Shown: positions 34,649 to 42,503 of the stretch, piece after piece
How positions within the stretch are numbered: the stretch's first letter is position 1
Layout of the letters: each line of letters opens with the position of its first letter
DNA from: Bacillota bacterium
GTDB taxonomy: Bacteria > Bacillota_I > Bacilli_A > Izemoplasmatales > UBA1188
DNA length: 44,134 nt
Direction: 5' to 3'
NCBI GenBank assembly: GCA_023410715.1
Contig: JAEYPN010000019.1
Span: forward strand, 1 to 44,134
The notes under the pieces: generated by a model
Database searches by the model: none
Seen by the model: the letters and a program-made list of their open reading frames with translations, nothing else
Told to the model about the DNA's origin: nothing
Translations under genes and position numbers: made by a program

Positions 34649-35950
34649 TTAACCTATTGTTATATTGCCTTCAGGATAACGGACTAGTTCACCTCTTGAA
34701 AAATGCCATAACGTGGCAATTGTAAGAGGGCCTAAGCGCCCAATAAACATGACAATAATTGTTAATATTTTACTACCAATACTCAAATTTTGACTAATTC
34801 CTGTTGATAATCCTACTGTCGCAAATGCGCTGACCATTTCAAAAATTGCATCTATAAAAGGAACATTTGGATCCATAATAACTAAAAGATACGTAGAAAC
34901 AAAGACAACCGTAATTGCGAGTATCATCACCACAACCGCTTTTTTAAATGCATCTTTGGGTATAGAATACTTAAAGGCTTTTTCTGATTCATTAGTCGCA
35001 GCGGATTTAACTCCTTGGACAATTACAAAGAACGTACTTGTTTTAATACCACCACCAGTTGATCCTGGTGAAGCTCCAATAAACATTAACCCAATCATCG
35101 TTAATAATCCAGCTGTTGAAAATTTATTTAAGGCAAATGTTGAAAATCCTGCCGTTCTAGCGGAAACGCTGTTAAAAAAAGCTCCTAACCAAGTTATATT
35201 GTTAACCGTTAGTTTTATTAAAATTGTTCCCACTACTAATAGCATAAAACTCATATATAAAACAACTTTTGTATGCATAGAAAATTTACGCCATTTAAAT
35301 TTTTTGCTTATAACCTCTTTGATTACTAGGAAACCTATACCACCTAAAAATATTAATCCACTAGTTATTAACATTAATGAAACATTATCTTTATAAACTG
35401 TTAAGCTCTGAAAGCCGCCTAAGATATCAAAACCGGAATTATTAAAAGCCGCAACGGAATGAAAAAGACTGATTCCAATAGCTCTAAATGGTGAATAATC
35501 TTTTATAAATACAAAAAAACATAATACAGCTCCTATAAGTTCAATTATAACCGTCGTTATAAAAATATTTTTTATAAATTTAACGACACCCTTGCGCGAA
35601 TCTAAATTCATTGCTTCTTTAATTAAATTACGATCTTTAAGATTAATTTTCTTACCAATTGCCACAATAAAGCCAACACCAATAGCTGTAACTCCAAGTC
35701 CGCCTATTTGCATCATAAGCGCTAAAAGTATTTGTCCTACTATCGTAAAAGTATCAAAAGCATCAACCATGACTAAGCCCGTTACACATACGGCGCTTGT
35801 CGCGGTATATAAGGCATCAATAAATGATAAATGAACACCATCTTTAATGCTAAACGGCATCATTAACAACCCTGAACTTATTAAAATTGTAAGAATAAAA
35901 CCTTCTGCAATAATTCGAGAAGCTGGTTGCTTTTTTAATAATTTTGACAT
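34649..35950 (-). CDS. ktrB: KtrB/TrkH-type potassium uptake membrane subunit
   Basis: About ten membrane segments with four selectivity-filter repeats of the KtrB type: TSAVCVTGLVMVD, FNNSGFDILGG, SARTAGFSTFAL and FATVGLSTGIS, each with the conserved Gly. SPGSTGGGIKTST is the intramembrane gate loop. I chose ATG 35950 (433 aa), which has a GTGAT site and gives the usual MSKLLKKQP start; an in-frame ATG at 35986 lacks a ribosome site. Operon order is ktrB then ktrA. Na+- or H+-coupled uptake cannot be told apart here. Confidence 0.93.
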   Translation of the reverse strand: MSKLLKKQPASRIIAEGFILTILISSGLLMMPFSIKDGVHLSFIDALYTATSAVCVTGLVMVDAFDTFTIVGQILLALMMQIGGLGVTAIGVGFIVAIGKKINLKDRNLIKEAMNLDSRKGVVKFIKNIFITTVIIELIGAVLCFFVFIKDYSPFRAIGISLFHSVAAFNNSGFDILGGFQSLTVYKDNVSLMLITSGLIFLGGIGFLVIKEVISKKFKWRKFSMHTKVVLYMSFMLLVVGTILIKLTVNNITWLGAFFNSVSARTAGFSTFALNKFSTAGLLTMIGLMFIGASPGSTGGGIKTSTFFVIVQGVKSAATNESEKAFKYSIPKDAFKKAVVVMILAITVVFVSTYLLVIMDPNVPFIDAIFEMVSAFATVGLSTGISQNLSIGSKILTIIVMFIGRLGPLTIATLWHFSRGELVRYPEGNITIG

Positions 35951-36119
35951 ATTAATCACTTCTTTTTTGTTAATGTTTTTAAACATAGAATTATTAAATA
36001 AATATTCTAAACTTTAAACTAATACAATATATGATATCACTATTTATAATTTATTTAAAGTAAAATTATAACACTTTTTCAAGCTTTAATAAAGCTCTTT
36101 ATCACTGCTTTTATGTTTA

Positions 36120-36398
36120 TTAAACAAAAAACAGATTAACAACAATTATAAAAATGTGTAAGAGTAATCCTAGTAAAGCAATAAAAAGATTTTTTCTTTC
36201 ATTACTTGTATAATAAAGAAAATTAAAAACAAAAGTAAAACCAAACATCATAATAATCGCTATAGGTTTTTTGACAAAAGTTCCACCATTAGAATTAAAT
36301 TGAATCTTTACCTCTTGAGGGAAACAAAGAACACTTAAGATTGTTAATGTTATCGATGCTAATAAAATCAAAATAAAAATCATTTTTTCTTTTTTCAT
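36120..36398 (-). CDS. small three-helix membrane protein, DUF1648-like
   Basis: 92 aa with hydrophobic stretches at about 6-24, 43-60 and 68-90. The segment LCFPQEVKIQFNSNGG between the first two matches the DUF1648 pattern of P-x-x-VPIHFN-x-G, found in small membrane proteins and SdpI-type proteins. The start at ATG 36398 is favoured over GTG 36407. No operon partner is obvious: 170 bases separate it from ktrB. Function unknown. Confidence 0.65.
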   Translation of the reverse strand: MKKEKMIFILILLASITLTILSVLCFPQEVKIQFNSNGGTFVKKPIAIIMMFGFTFVFNFLYYTSNERKNLFIALLGLLLHIFIIVVNLFFV

Positions 36399-36515
36399 TA
36401 CTTTCACTTACCTTCATTAGTTTATTTCCTTATTTTACTATTCATTTATATTTTATCATAAATTTAACTTTACTAGTTAAATACTATATTTTTTTTCTTA
36501 ATCTTAAAATAAAAA

Positions 36516-36532
36516 AACTAGTTTCACTAGTT
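36516..36532 (-). terminator. terminator of the GNAT-like gene at 36547
   Basis: AACTAGT (36516-36522), loop TTC, ACTAGTT (36526-36532). The preceding A run (36507-36517) gives a long U tract on the minus strand. Confidence 0.65.
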
Positions 36533-36546
36533 CAATTAATTGATAG

Positions 36547-36999
36547 TTAAAATTTCTTGTTTATTTCAAAATTAAGATAGCCAACATTATCAAGTGGCCA
36601 GCATTCTTTAATCCAGTCTTTTACTTCTTCATATAGTTTATAATCTAGTTTACTTGAGTATGTCCAAAGATAAACAAGAGCGTCATAATCTCCATTATCT
36701 ATTGGATTAATATAAAGGCAGCCAACCTGCTTGTCATCTATGAAAGCCCCATAAGCATATGCCTTTTTTTCTTTAAAATCCTGGTGATGATATAATAACT
36801 CTTCTAGATTTTTTTCTTTTGATGATTCATCATATGGCCAAGTATCTTTCAAAATTTCTTTTATATGATCTTTTGCATCTGAAATGATATTATAAAAAGA
36901 ATCAATCAATGATTCGTTTAAATACACTAATTTGAATGTTTTAAGCTGAATTTCTTTTGGTACATCAAAATCAATTGTTTTTTCTTTTAATTTACTCAT
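36547..36999 (-). CDS. GNAT-fold acetyltransferase-like protein
   Basis: 150 aa. LKTFKLVYLNESLIDSFYNII opens like a RimJ/GNAT domain; its two halves are residues ~20-30 and ~31-40. YAYGAFIDDKQVGCLYINPI near 82-101 resembles the central beta-hairpin, but the acetyl-CoA P-loop (Q/R-x-x-G-x-G/A) is not clear. The C-terminus is short. It may be a degenerate or non-catalytic GNAT. AGGAG lies before the ATG. The decayed gene at 37017-37832 ends 17 bases upstream and may once have been its operon neighbour. Confidence 0.65.
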   Translation of the reverse strand: MSKLKEKTIDFDVPKEIQLKTFKLVYLNESLIDSFYNIISDAKDHIKEILKDTWPYDESSKEKNLEELLYHHQDFKEKKAYAYGAFIDDKQVGCLYINPIDNGDYDALVYLWTYSSKLDYKLYEEVKDWIKECWPLDNVGYLNFEINKKF

Positions 37000-37016
37000 T
37001 AATAATCTCCTGTAAA

Positions 37017-37832
37017 CTATTTAATTATATTTGCATAAGTAAAATCAATTATCTTTTTTAAATCAGTAGTATTTATCTTAAACTGATAGCCAATATGGAA
37101 AGCAAAAAAATATATTTCATCAAATAAGGTCGCTATTTCATCTAAAACAGTATTAAATGTCTTTTTTATTCAGATCGGGCTAAAGCCTACGTAAATATAT
37201 TTTGCTATATTTAATAAATCTTTTAATTTAATCATCTAAATTAATTTTTTACAAACCATCTTGCAAGCTTTCTTTAAATCTAGTTCATAGCTTATCTAAA
37301 TAACGAATACATAATAGGTTTTAAATGCTCCAATTATAACTAATGTTTTTAAACCAAATAATGATCTACGTTTAAAATCTTGCAACAGTCGTTTCATTAA
37401 TTTCTTCATCACTTATATACAATGCCAAATGAGAAATATTTTTACCGGCAACTCTTATCGCATTAGTTTTTACATCATTACTAATAATTTTCACCTTATT
37501 TAATAATAGTTTTTACTGTTTTTTTTTTATTATTGATACTTTTAACTTTTTGTTAAAATAATCCTTTAGCATGATAATTTAAAAGTTAAAAATTAGATAT
37601 TAGAATCTTAAATTTTTTTAATAATTAGCCAATTATGCTTTTTTGTTTATCAGTTAATAAAAGCTTTTCTGGGTCTTTTAACAGCACATTATTTATCTTA
37701 TTTTCTTCTAACTTGACATAATTTAATACGTTAGTTACTTTAAATTTAAAAAATAAGATTTAAACTTTTTCCCATAAAACATAGCATATCTGCGCTAAAT
37801 AAAAAACTATTAGAAATCTTTTTCTTTTGCAT
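37017..37832 (-). pseudogene. decayed gene or genes of unknown identity
   Basis: This 835-base stretch has no intact gene, but the minus strand reads as protein in pieces. An ATG at 37832 (MQKKKISNSFLF) lies two bases after the M28 stop. Further on come VKLEENKINNVLLKDPEKLL, then NAIRVAGKNISHLALYISDE with INETTVARF. After a one-base shift the latter continues as KRRSLFGLKTLVIIGAFKT. Last is a 72-codon frame from ATG 37235 to TAG 37017, broken by one TGA at 37170-37172. It ends LKKIIDFTYANIIK. Multiple stops and shifts separate the pieces. I do not recognise the ancestor. Whether it was one ~270-aa protein or two is uncertain. Confidence 0.5.
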
Positions 37833-37834
37833 TT

Positions 37835-39070
37835 CTAATTATTATCGTCACTATCAAAAAGTTCAATTATTTTTAAACACACTTTAAAGACGTTAATAAG
37901 TGCTTGATTATTTACTTTATCATATGTATCAAGTCTAGTATGATAAACTTTTTCTAGGTTGTGAGAAATTCCCGTGATACTTATTGATTTAAAGCCAGAC
38001 TTTATAAACGCCGCACTATCTGTCGCTCCACACATTAAAGGCATTTTTCCTTTTTTAATTTTTACATTTTCTTCATTGGCTGCTCTTAAAATTATTCTTA
38101 AAAGATCATGATCTACATCAGTTATTCCATTTAAATCTTTAATGTTAACCATTAAATCTTTTGAATCATAAATAGTATCCAAAGAAATGATATATGTCGA
38201 TAATAAATCTTCTTTTATTTTGTGCTTTTTACCCCAAGCTTTAGCGCCTCTTAATCCTGCTTCTTCTCCGCCAGTTAGAATTACTCCTATATCAGTTGAT
38301 TTAAGATTAATATTTTTTTCTTTTAATGCCTTTAATAAAGCAATACTTAAAAGACATCCGGTTAAGTTATCAATTGCTCCATCAACTACTTTTTTTGGAT
38401 TTCTTAAAAAAAACATATAGTAATAAAAAGGCAAAAAGATTAAGCCTATAAGCACCCAAAATATAAATGGTTTATCAAGTCCGTTTGCTTGATTAAAAAT
38501 CATAAATATTGATAAAGCAAGATAATATATGGCTCCTAACATTGGAATAATTGCCATAATCTTAAAGACTAAACCACCAAAATGATAGTTTATAGGCCAC
38601 TCCCAAGCCGCATCAATATGTCCATTAAAATAAATTCGCTTTGTAGCCTTTGTGTTACATTTTTTTAAAGCTGTTACATTGCTTCCAAATTTAGATGGAA
38701 ACATAAAATCAATAGCTTCTACATAAAATACAAATTCAAGGACTTTTATAATCATTGATAAAATTAAGGCAATTAAAGTCAAAATTGGGTTAAAAAATAT
38801 TAGAAGAATTCCCAAAATATCTAGAGCTTGCGTTATATATAGAAAGCCATAAAAAGCCCCTGGATGAAACTTATATTTTTCAATAAATGTATCTTTACAA
38901 TCACATTCTTTTTTTAAAATGTTTGACAAATATAAAGCAGTTTTATTTTCGCCATCTGACCCTGGGGCACGTTTAGGTAGTTTTGTCGTGATTTCCTTAA
39001 TTTCTTTATTAATAAATTCTATATACTCATCATTGTTTTTGATTAATTCGTCAATTTTTTCTTTTTCCAT
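37835..39070 (-). CDS. membrane-embedded M28-family zinc peptidase
   Basis: 411 aa. The M28 active-site pattern is complete: PKRAPGSDGEN near 30, FNGHIDAAWEW near 150 (His ligand and base Asp), GAIDNLTGC near 230 (bridging Asp), GGEEAGLRG near 266 (Glu base), CGATDSAAF, and a final YHTRLDTYDKV (last His). Hydrophobic segments at ~85-120 and ~170-222 split the catalytic domain, so the protein is likely held in the membrane. GAG precedes ATG 39070; an in-frame GTG at 39079 is less likely. Substrate: aminopeptidase-type peptides, inferred. It may be co-transcribed with the decayed gene downstream. Confidence 0.85.
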   Translation of the reverse strand: MEKEKIDELIKNNDEYIEFINKEIKEITTKLPKRAPGSDGENKTALYLSNILKKECDCKDTFIEKYKFHPGAFYGFLYITQALDILGILLIFFNPILTLIALILSMIIKVLEFVFYVEAIDFMFPSKFGSNVTALKKCNTKATKRIYFNGHIDAAWEWPINYHFGGLVFKIMAIIPMLGAIYYLALSIFMIFNQANGLDKPFIFWVLIGLIFLPFYYYMFFLRNPKKVVDGAIDNLTGCLLSIALLKALKEKNINLKSTDIGVILTGGEEAGLRGAKAWGKKHKIKEDLLSTYIISLDTIYDSKDLMVNIKDLNGITDVDHDLLRIILRAANEENVKIKKGKMPLMCGATDSAAFIKSGFKSISITGISHNLEKVYHTRLDTYDKVNNQALINVFKVCLKIIELFDSDDNN

Positions 39071-39284
39071 TTTTAACACTCTTTTACTGATTTTTATGCT
39101 TAAAATACATTAATTAGTTTGTATCAAAATTAAGAAAATATCAGTTTCATACGTCACTTAATTAATTTTTTATAAATTTGAGATTTTAATAAAATATTAA
39201 TAAAAATATATTTAAAGAAATCTATAAAGCATATTTTAAGACATTTAAATTAAAACATGTTATCATAAAGGTGCAGTTAAAAGA

Positions 39285-39290
39285 TATAAT
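39285..39290 (+). promoter_or_regulatory. possible -10 box of dps
   Basis: TATAAT about 48 bases before the dps ATG. No good -35 and no clear PerR-type TTATAAT-N-ATTATAA box, so the stress control expected for dps cannot be read here. The 258 bases upstream hold no gene that I can see. Confidence 0.35.
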
Positions 39291-39337
39291 ATTTTCAGAA
39301 AACTGGCAAAAATAATAAAAAAATAAAGGAGATTTTT

Positions 39338-39775
39338 ATGAAAAACACAAATAAATTTAATGTATATTTATCAAACCTAGCAATATTAAATATCAACTTA
39401 CACAACCTACACTGGAATGTAAATGGACTACAATTCAAACAAGTTCATGAGTTTACTGAAGCTCTTTACGATGACTTTAATGAAAAGCTTGATAAAGTCG
39501 CTGAAATAATTAAGATGCGTGATGAAAAGCCTTTAGTAAAGCTTACTGACTATCAAAGTAATGCAACAATTAAAGAACTTGATAAAGACGCTTTTTCATC
39601 TTTGGAGGCATTACAAATCGTTTTAGATTATTTAAATGAAATGAAGAGACTTGCAATAGAAGTTAGAGCTTTAGCTTTAGAGGAAGATGACTTCGTGACT
39701 GTTAATGAACTTGAAGATCATGTTGCAGACTATAATAAAAACATCTGGTTTATTAAATCAATGCTAGTTAAATAA
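39338..39775 (+). CDS. dps: Dps/ferritin-like DNA-binding or iron-storage protein
   Basis: 145 aa. The Dps signature NLHNLHWNVNGLQF near 20-33, then HEFTEALYDDFNEKLDKVAE, supplies the inter-subunit ferroxidase ligands (His in LHWNV, His in VHEF, Asp and Glu in DDFNEKLDKVAE). It oxidises and stores iron using peroxide. There is no Lys-rich N-terminal tail, so DNA binding is not predicted. AAAGGAG lies before the ATG. Single gene with its own terminator. Fits an anaerobe that meets oxidative stress. Confidence 0.93.
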   Translation: MKNTNKFNVYLSNLAILNINLHNLHWNVNGLQFKQVHEFTEALYDDFNEKLDKVAEIIKMRDEKPLVKLTDYQSNATIKELDKDAFSSLEALQIVLDYLNEMKRLAIEVRALALEEDDFVTVNELEDHVADYNKNIWFIKSMLVK

Positions 39776-39803
39776 TAGTCTAATAATATATTAAAATAAT
39801 TAC

Positions 39804-39840
39804 AAAACCTTCTAAAAAATTTTAGAAGGTTTTTATTTTT
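39804..39840. terminator. terminator between dps and pnuC
   Basis: AAAACCTTCTAAAA (39804-39817) pairs with TTTTAGAAGGTTTT (39820-39833), then a T-rich run. Convergent genes; it may serve both. Confidence 0.8.
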
Positions 39841-39865
39841 ATTCTTTATATAATAGTAAGTGAAA

Positions 39866-40552
39866 CTATAAGTTTGCCTGCTTTTCCTTCATTTTTGACC
39901 AATTAAAAAAACCATATAAGTCATTTACCAAAAAGACAAGAAAACAAACGAGAACGGAAATATAACTCTTATTATCAAAAGAAGCGAGCAACCATAAAAC
40001 AACTAGTATTACATCATTAGCTGCATAAGCAAGAGAGAAAAAATGACTACGGCGAAAAGTTAAATATACAGCAATAAAACTTGTAGTAACAGAAATTGTA
40101 CTTGGAATAATGTTTGAAGTATTTAAAGCATCAAGAATAAAATAAAACACAAAAGTTGTTATAGCAGCTAGCACAAACATAAAAATTATTTCTTTTTTTC
40201 TTATCACATTAATTTCCACTTGAGATTTTTTTCCCTCATATGGATGTTTTAACCAAGAAATTAAAGCCAATAATGCCATTGGTGCCGTCATGCAAAGATA
40301 GGTAATCATTTCGCCATAGTATCTAAAAGAATATGATATTACACCATAAAGAATACCAAAAACAATAGTTAGAAACTGTCCTATTGGATTTCCCTTTGCA
40401 TTGAAAATCAAGAATGTTACACCAATTAACGATGCTATTAATGTAAGAAAACTATTTTTATCAAAAATTAAAAATGATATAATGATTAAAATTACGGATG
40501 ATATCCACAAGATTTTTTCAAAATTTGTAAAGTAAATAAGTATTTTTTTCAT
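39866..40552 (-). CDS. pnuC: PnuC-family vitamin transporter (nicotinamide riboside type likely)
   Basis: 228 aa with about seven to eight hydrophobic segments. The core SLIGVTFLIFNAKGNPIGQF (about 41-60), followed by FGILYGVISYSFRYYGEM, is the PnuC signature: a full SWEET-like facilitator. WLKHPYEG and FFNWSKM-type ends also fit. Members carry nicotinamide riboside (PnuC), riboflavin (PnuX) or thiamine (PnuT). No FMN or TPP riboswitch is present, and NAD-salvage genes lie elsewhere in the window, which favours nicotinamide riboside. AGGAG lies immediately after the terminator U tract of its leader. Vitamin specificity is inference. Confidence 0.9.
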   Translation of the reverse strand: MKKILIYFTNFEKILWISSVILIIISFLIFDKNSFLTLIASLIGVTFLIFNAKGNPIGQFLTIVFGILYGVISYSFRYYGEMITYLCMTAPMALLALISWLKHPYEGKKSQVEINVIRKKEIIFMFVLAAITTFVFYFILDALNTSNIIPSTISVTTSFIAVYLTFRRSHFFSLAYAANDVILVVLWLLASFDNKSYISVLVCFLVFLVNDLYGFFNWSKMKEKQANL

Positions 40553-40563
40553 GGCTTTCTCCT

Positions 40564-40639
40564 AAAAAAAGCACTCATATCACATCTTCAAGGACCTAAC
40601 GATGTGATATGAATGCCATGCATTCACTACCCGGTGGTA
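40564..40639 (-). promoter_or_regulatory. pnuC leader: attenuator, riboswitch candidate
   Basis: On the minus strand the leader has four parts. (1) TACC-ACCG-GGTA (40639-40628). (2) A hairpin TGAATGC (40626-40620), loop ATG, GCATTCA (40616-40610). (3) A 16-bp hairpin in which GCATTCATATCACATC (40616-40601) pairs with GATGTGATATGAGTGC (40586-40571), with one G-U pair and loop 40600-40587. (4) Seven Us (40570-40564), then the pnuC ribosome site. Elements 2 and 3 share 40610-40616 and exclude each other, so element 2 can act as antiterminator. The position fits the NAD+-II (pnuC motif) riboswitch class, but I cannot confirm its consensus from memory. Confidence 0.7.
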
Positions 40640-40656
40640 ATATTTTTTCTTTAGAA

Positions 40657-40685
40657 ATTATATCATACTCGTAATTAAAATTCAA
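40657..40685 (-). promoter_or_regulatory. promoter of pnuC
   Basis: TTGAAT (40680-40685), a 17-base spacer and TATAAT (40657-40662) on the minus strand. This puts the transcript start near 40650 and gives a leader of about 98 bases. Confidence 0.75.
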
Positions 40686-40726
40686 CAATAATGATTTCTT
40701 TCATTTCATATAAAGTTTAATATAAT

Positions 40727-41122
40727 TCAACGTCTATTTCCATATATATCAAAATTAATTATTAAAACTATTCCTGCTATTATTAATGATGTGCACATAA
40801 CAATTAATTGAATTATCCATAAAGTACCAAAAATAATCTCAATAAATGATTTGCTTTTATTAACGACGAAAAGCATTAAAATAAAAGTAATTAACAATAT
40901 GATAATTCCGGAAATAAACCAAATCTTTCCTAATACTTCATGAAAAAAATAACACGCATCTTCATTTTTCATTAATGCTAATCTTCTATACTTATAGTTA
41001 GAACTGATTGTTTTAGAGGGATTGTTTATATAATATTTTCCAATTACAATCATAATAAGTGGTATAAAAAATAAAAGAGCCACCCTTCCTAGCCAAAATC
41101 CCATATTATCCATCCAAGACAT
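40727..41122 (-). CDS. SdpI-like small membrane protein
   Basis: 131 aa with three hydrophobic segments (about 10-27, 65-85, 97-122). Between the first two, YKYRRLALMKNEDACYFFHEVLGKIWFIS agrees with the SdpI/YhfL pattern, in which GYRT-x-x-SMKN is followed by an aromatic and a GK block before the next helix (the block covers residues ~43-71). SdpI gives immunity to a killing peptide in Bacillus, but most homologues have no known role and no toxin gene is next to this one. Start uncertain: ATG 41122 has a poor site, while ATG 41104 has GGATGG upstream. Confidence 0.65.
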   Translation of the reverse strand: MSWMDNMGFWLGRVALLFFIPLIMIVIGKYYINNPSKTISSNYKYRRLALMKNEDACYFFHEVLGKIWFISGIIILLITFILMLFVVNKSKSFIEIIFGTLWIIQLIVMCTSLIIAGIVLIINFDIYGNRR

Positions 41123-41201
41123 TAACTTTTTATATAATCTTCAATAATTATTTTACTTTATTATTATAACTTTTTCAACATAATAAATAAATTTTAATTA
41201 T

Positions 41202-41232
41202 AAAAAAAATAGAAAAGATACTGTCTTTTCTA
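41202..41232 (-). terminator. terminator of the osmC gene
   Basis: TAGAAAAGA (41210-41218) pairs with TCTTTTCTA (41224-41232). The A run 41202-41209 gives a U tract on the minus strand. The right arm overlaps the stop. Confidence 0.75.
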
Positions 41233-41616
41233 CTTAAATTCAACTTCCGTATTAATTGTCGCAACCCTACTAATTGTTTCATGAATTGTACAGTACTTAG
41301 CTGCTAATTCTATGCTTCTTTGAAATTGTGCTTGATTACTTGGATTTTTAATTATAAATTTAATAAATACTTTCTCAAGAGTAGTTGGTGGTGTATCCTT
41401 ATGAGATCCACTAACCTCCATATCCACACCATCAAATGTTAATCTTTTTTTATAAACAATATCTAAAAACGTTGCATAAAGACAAGAACCTAATGCCCCA
41501 AATAATAAATTGTAAGGGTGCATAGCTTTTTTAGCAATTTCAACTTTTCCGTTACCTGTTTCCATATATCCTTGAAATTCATTATTAAATGCTAATTTTA
41601 CAGTTTCTGCAATCAT
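41230..41616 (-). CDS. OsmC-family peroxiredoxin-like protein
   Basis: 128 aa. The two OsmC cysteines lie in GALGSCLYATFLDI (first, near residue 45) and KYCTIHETIS (second, near 107). MHPYNLLFGALGSC is the usual long-helix start. The family reduces organic hydroperoxides with two cysteines. GAGGTGAT lies before ATG 41616; an upstream GTG at 41625 is part of that site. Own terminator. The YhfA-type branch is likely, rather than Ohr. Confidence 0.88.
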   Translation of the reverse strand: MIAETVKLAFNNEFQGYMETGNGKVEIAKKAMHPYNLLFGALGSCLYATFLDIVYKKRLTFDGVDMEVSGSHKDTPPTTLEKVFIKFIIKNPSNQAQFQRSIELAAKYCTIHETISRVATINTEVEFK

Positions 41617-41663
41617 TATTATCACCTCGACTTGATTATATCGTAAATTGTTTTATTATGCAA

Positions 41664-42227
41664 TTATTTTGCAATTTTTCGCCAAGGAGAGACATATCCA
41701 CCTTTTAAAGCTGTAACATCATTTGTAGTAACCATCGCATCTGGATCAATATTATTAATAAAATTAATAATTTTTTCTCTACCTTTACGATTAGTATAAG
41801 TCATTAAGATTGTCCTTTCTTGATCAATACCTCTCCCATTTATCGATGTTACTCCTAGTCCAAATTCTCTAAGTTTGTCCGCAATTATCATCCCATATTC
41901 ATTATTAGTAATGGTTTGAATTAAAATTTTGCCAAAAGCTAAGCGATTTTCGAGTTTTGAGCCTAAAAATACACCAATAGCATATCCTAAGCTATATACA
42001 ACACCTTTTATTGGCGCATTACCAATATCATTTATAACTCCAGAAGCAATAAAAACCCACAGTAAAATCTCAAAAAAAGCTATAATCGCTCCTGGTTTAC
42101 GATAGCCTTTATTCACTAAAATATGTCTCATAGTTCCCATCGATACTTCGATTGCTTTTGAAATCAAAATAATTATTAGTTCAATAACTGGAACAGCAGT
42201 AAAAAAATCAATAATAAACTCTTTCAT
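41664..42227 (-). CDS. DUF2179/DUF5698 (UPF0316) membrane protein
   Basis: 188 aa. Three membrane segments (about 10-30, 40-65, 75-95) carry the marker EVSMGTMRHILVNKGYRK. A C-terminal DUF2179 domain follows, with AFGKILIQTITNN, LREFGLGVTSINGRG and RKGREKIINFI. Matches the UPF0316 family (YebE-like), unknown function. Start set at ATG 42227: GTGAG is upstream, and TATAAT at 42256-42261 lies between it and a further in-frame ATG at 42302, which would be before the transcription start. Confidence 0.85.
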   Translation of the reverse strand: MKEFIIDFFTAVPVIELIIILISKAIEVSMGTMRHILVNKGYRKPGAIIAFFEILLWVFIASGVINDIGNAPIKGVVYSLGYAIGVFLGSKLENRLAFGKILIQTITNNEYGMIIADKLREFGLGVTSINGRGIDQERTILMTYTNRKGREKIINFINNIDPDAMVTTNDVTALKGGYVSPWRKIAK

Positions 42228-42255
42228 AAAAATCTCACTTTCATATACTATATTT

Positions 42256-42261
42256 ATTATA
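42256..42261 (-). promoter_or_regulatory. -10 box of the DUF2179 gene
   Basis: TATAAT preceded by TGG on the minus strand. A TTGACT (42284-42289) lies too far upstream (22 bases) to be a normal -35. It decides the start of the gene. Confidence 0.45.
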
Positions 42262-42448
42262 CCATTTAGTCCTTTATAAGTCCAGTCAAGCGAGTTTAAC
42301 ATTTAAACTAATCATAGTTATTTTATTATTTTCTTAACTATTAAGAGAAAAGAGTTTGAATTTTTTATTTTTCCAGTTATTCATTTATGTGATTTACAAT
42401 TTTATTTTTTTTAATATTAAGTTTTATCTGGTTTTACCTTTTTAATCA

Positions 42449-42476
42449 AAAAAGATTGACTATAATCAATCTTTTT
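42449..42476 (-). terminator. terminator of the surface lipoprotein gene
   Basis: AAAAAGATTGA (42449-42459) pairs with TCAATCTTTTT (42466-42476). The A run before the left arm gives a U tract on the minus strand. The other 146 bases up to the DUF2179 gene hold nothing I recognise. Confidence 0.75.
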
Positions 42477-42503
42477 ATTAATTTATATCTATTCTTTGTT
42501 TTA

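Noticed and set aside
34956..35396. 146-codon plus-strand frame
   Set aside because: Antisense to the membrane core of ktrB; its Pro/Thr/Ile-rich sequence is the mirror of the hydrophobic helices.
35951..36119. Possible ydaO (c-di-AMP) riboswitch upstream of ktrB
   Set aside because: The gap is short and AT-only, with none of the conserved ydaO segments or an attenuator hairpin.
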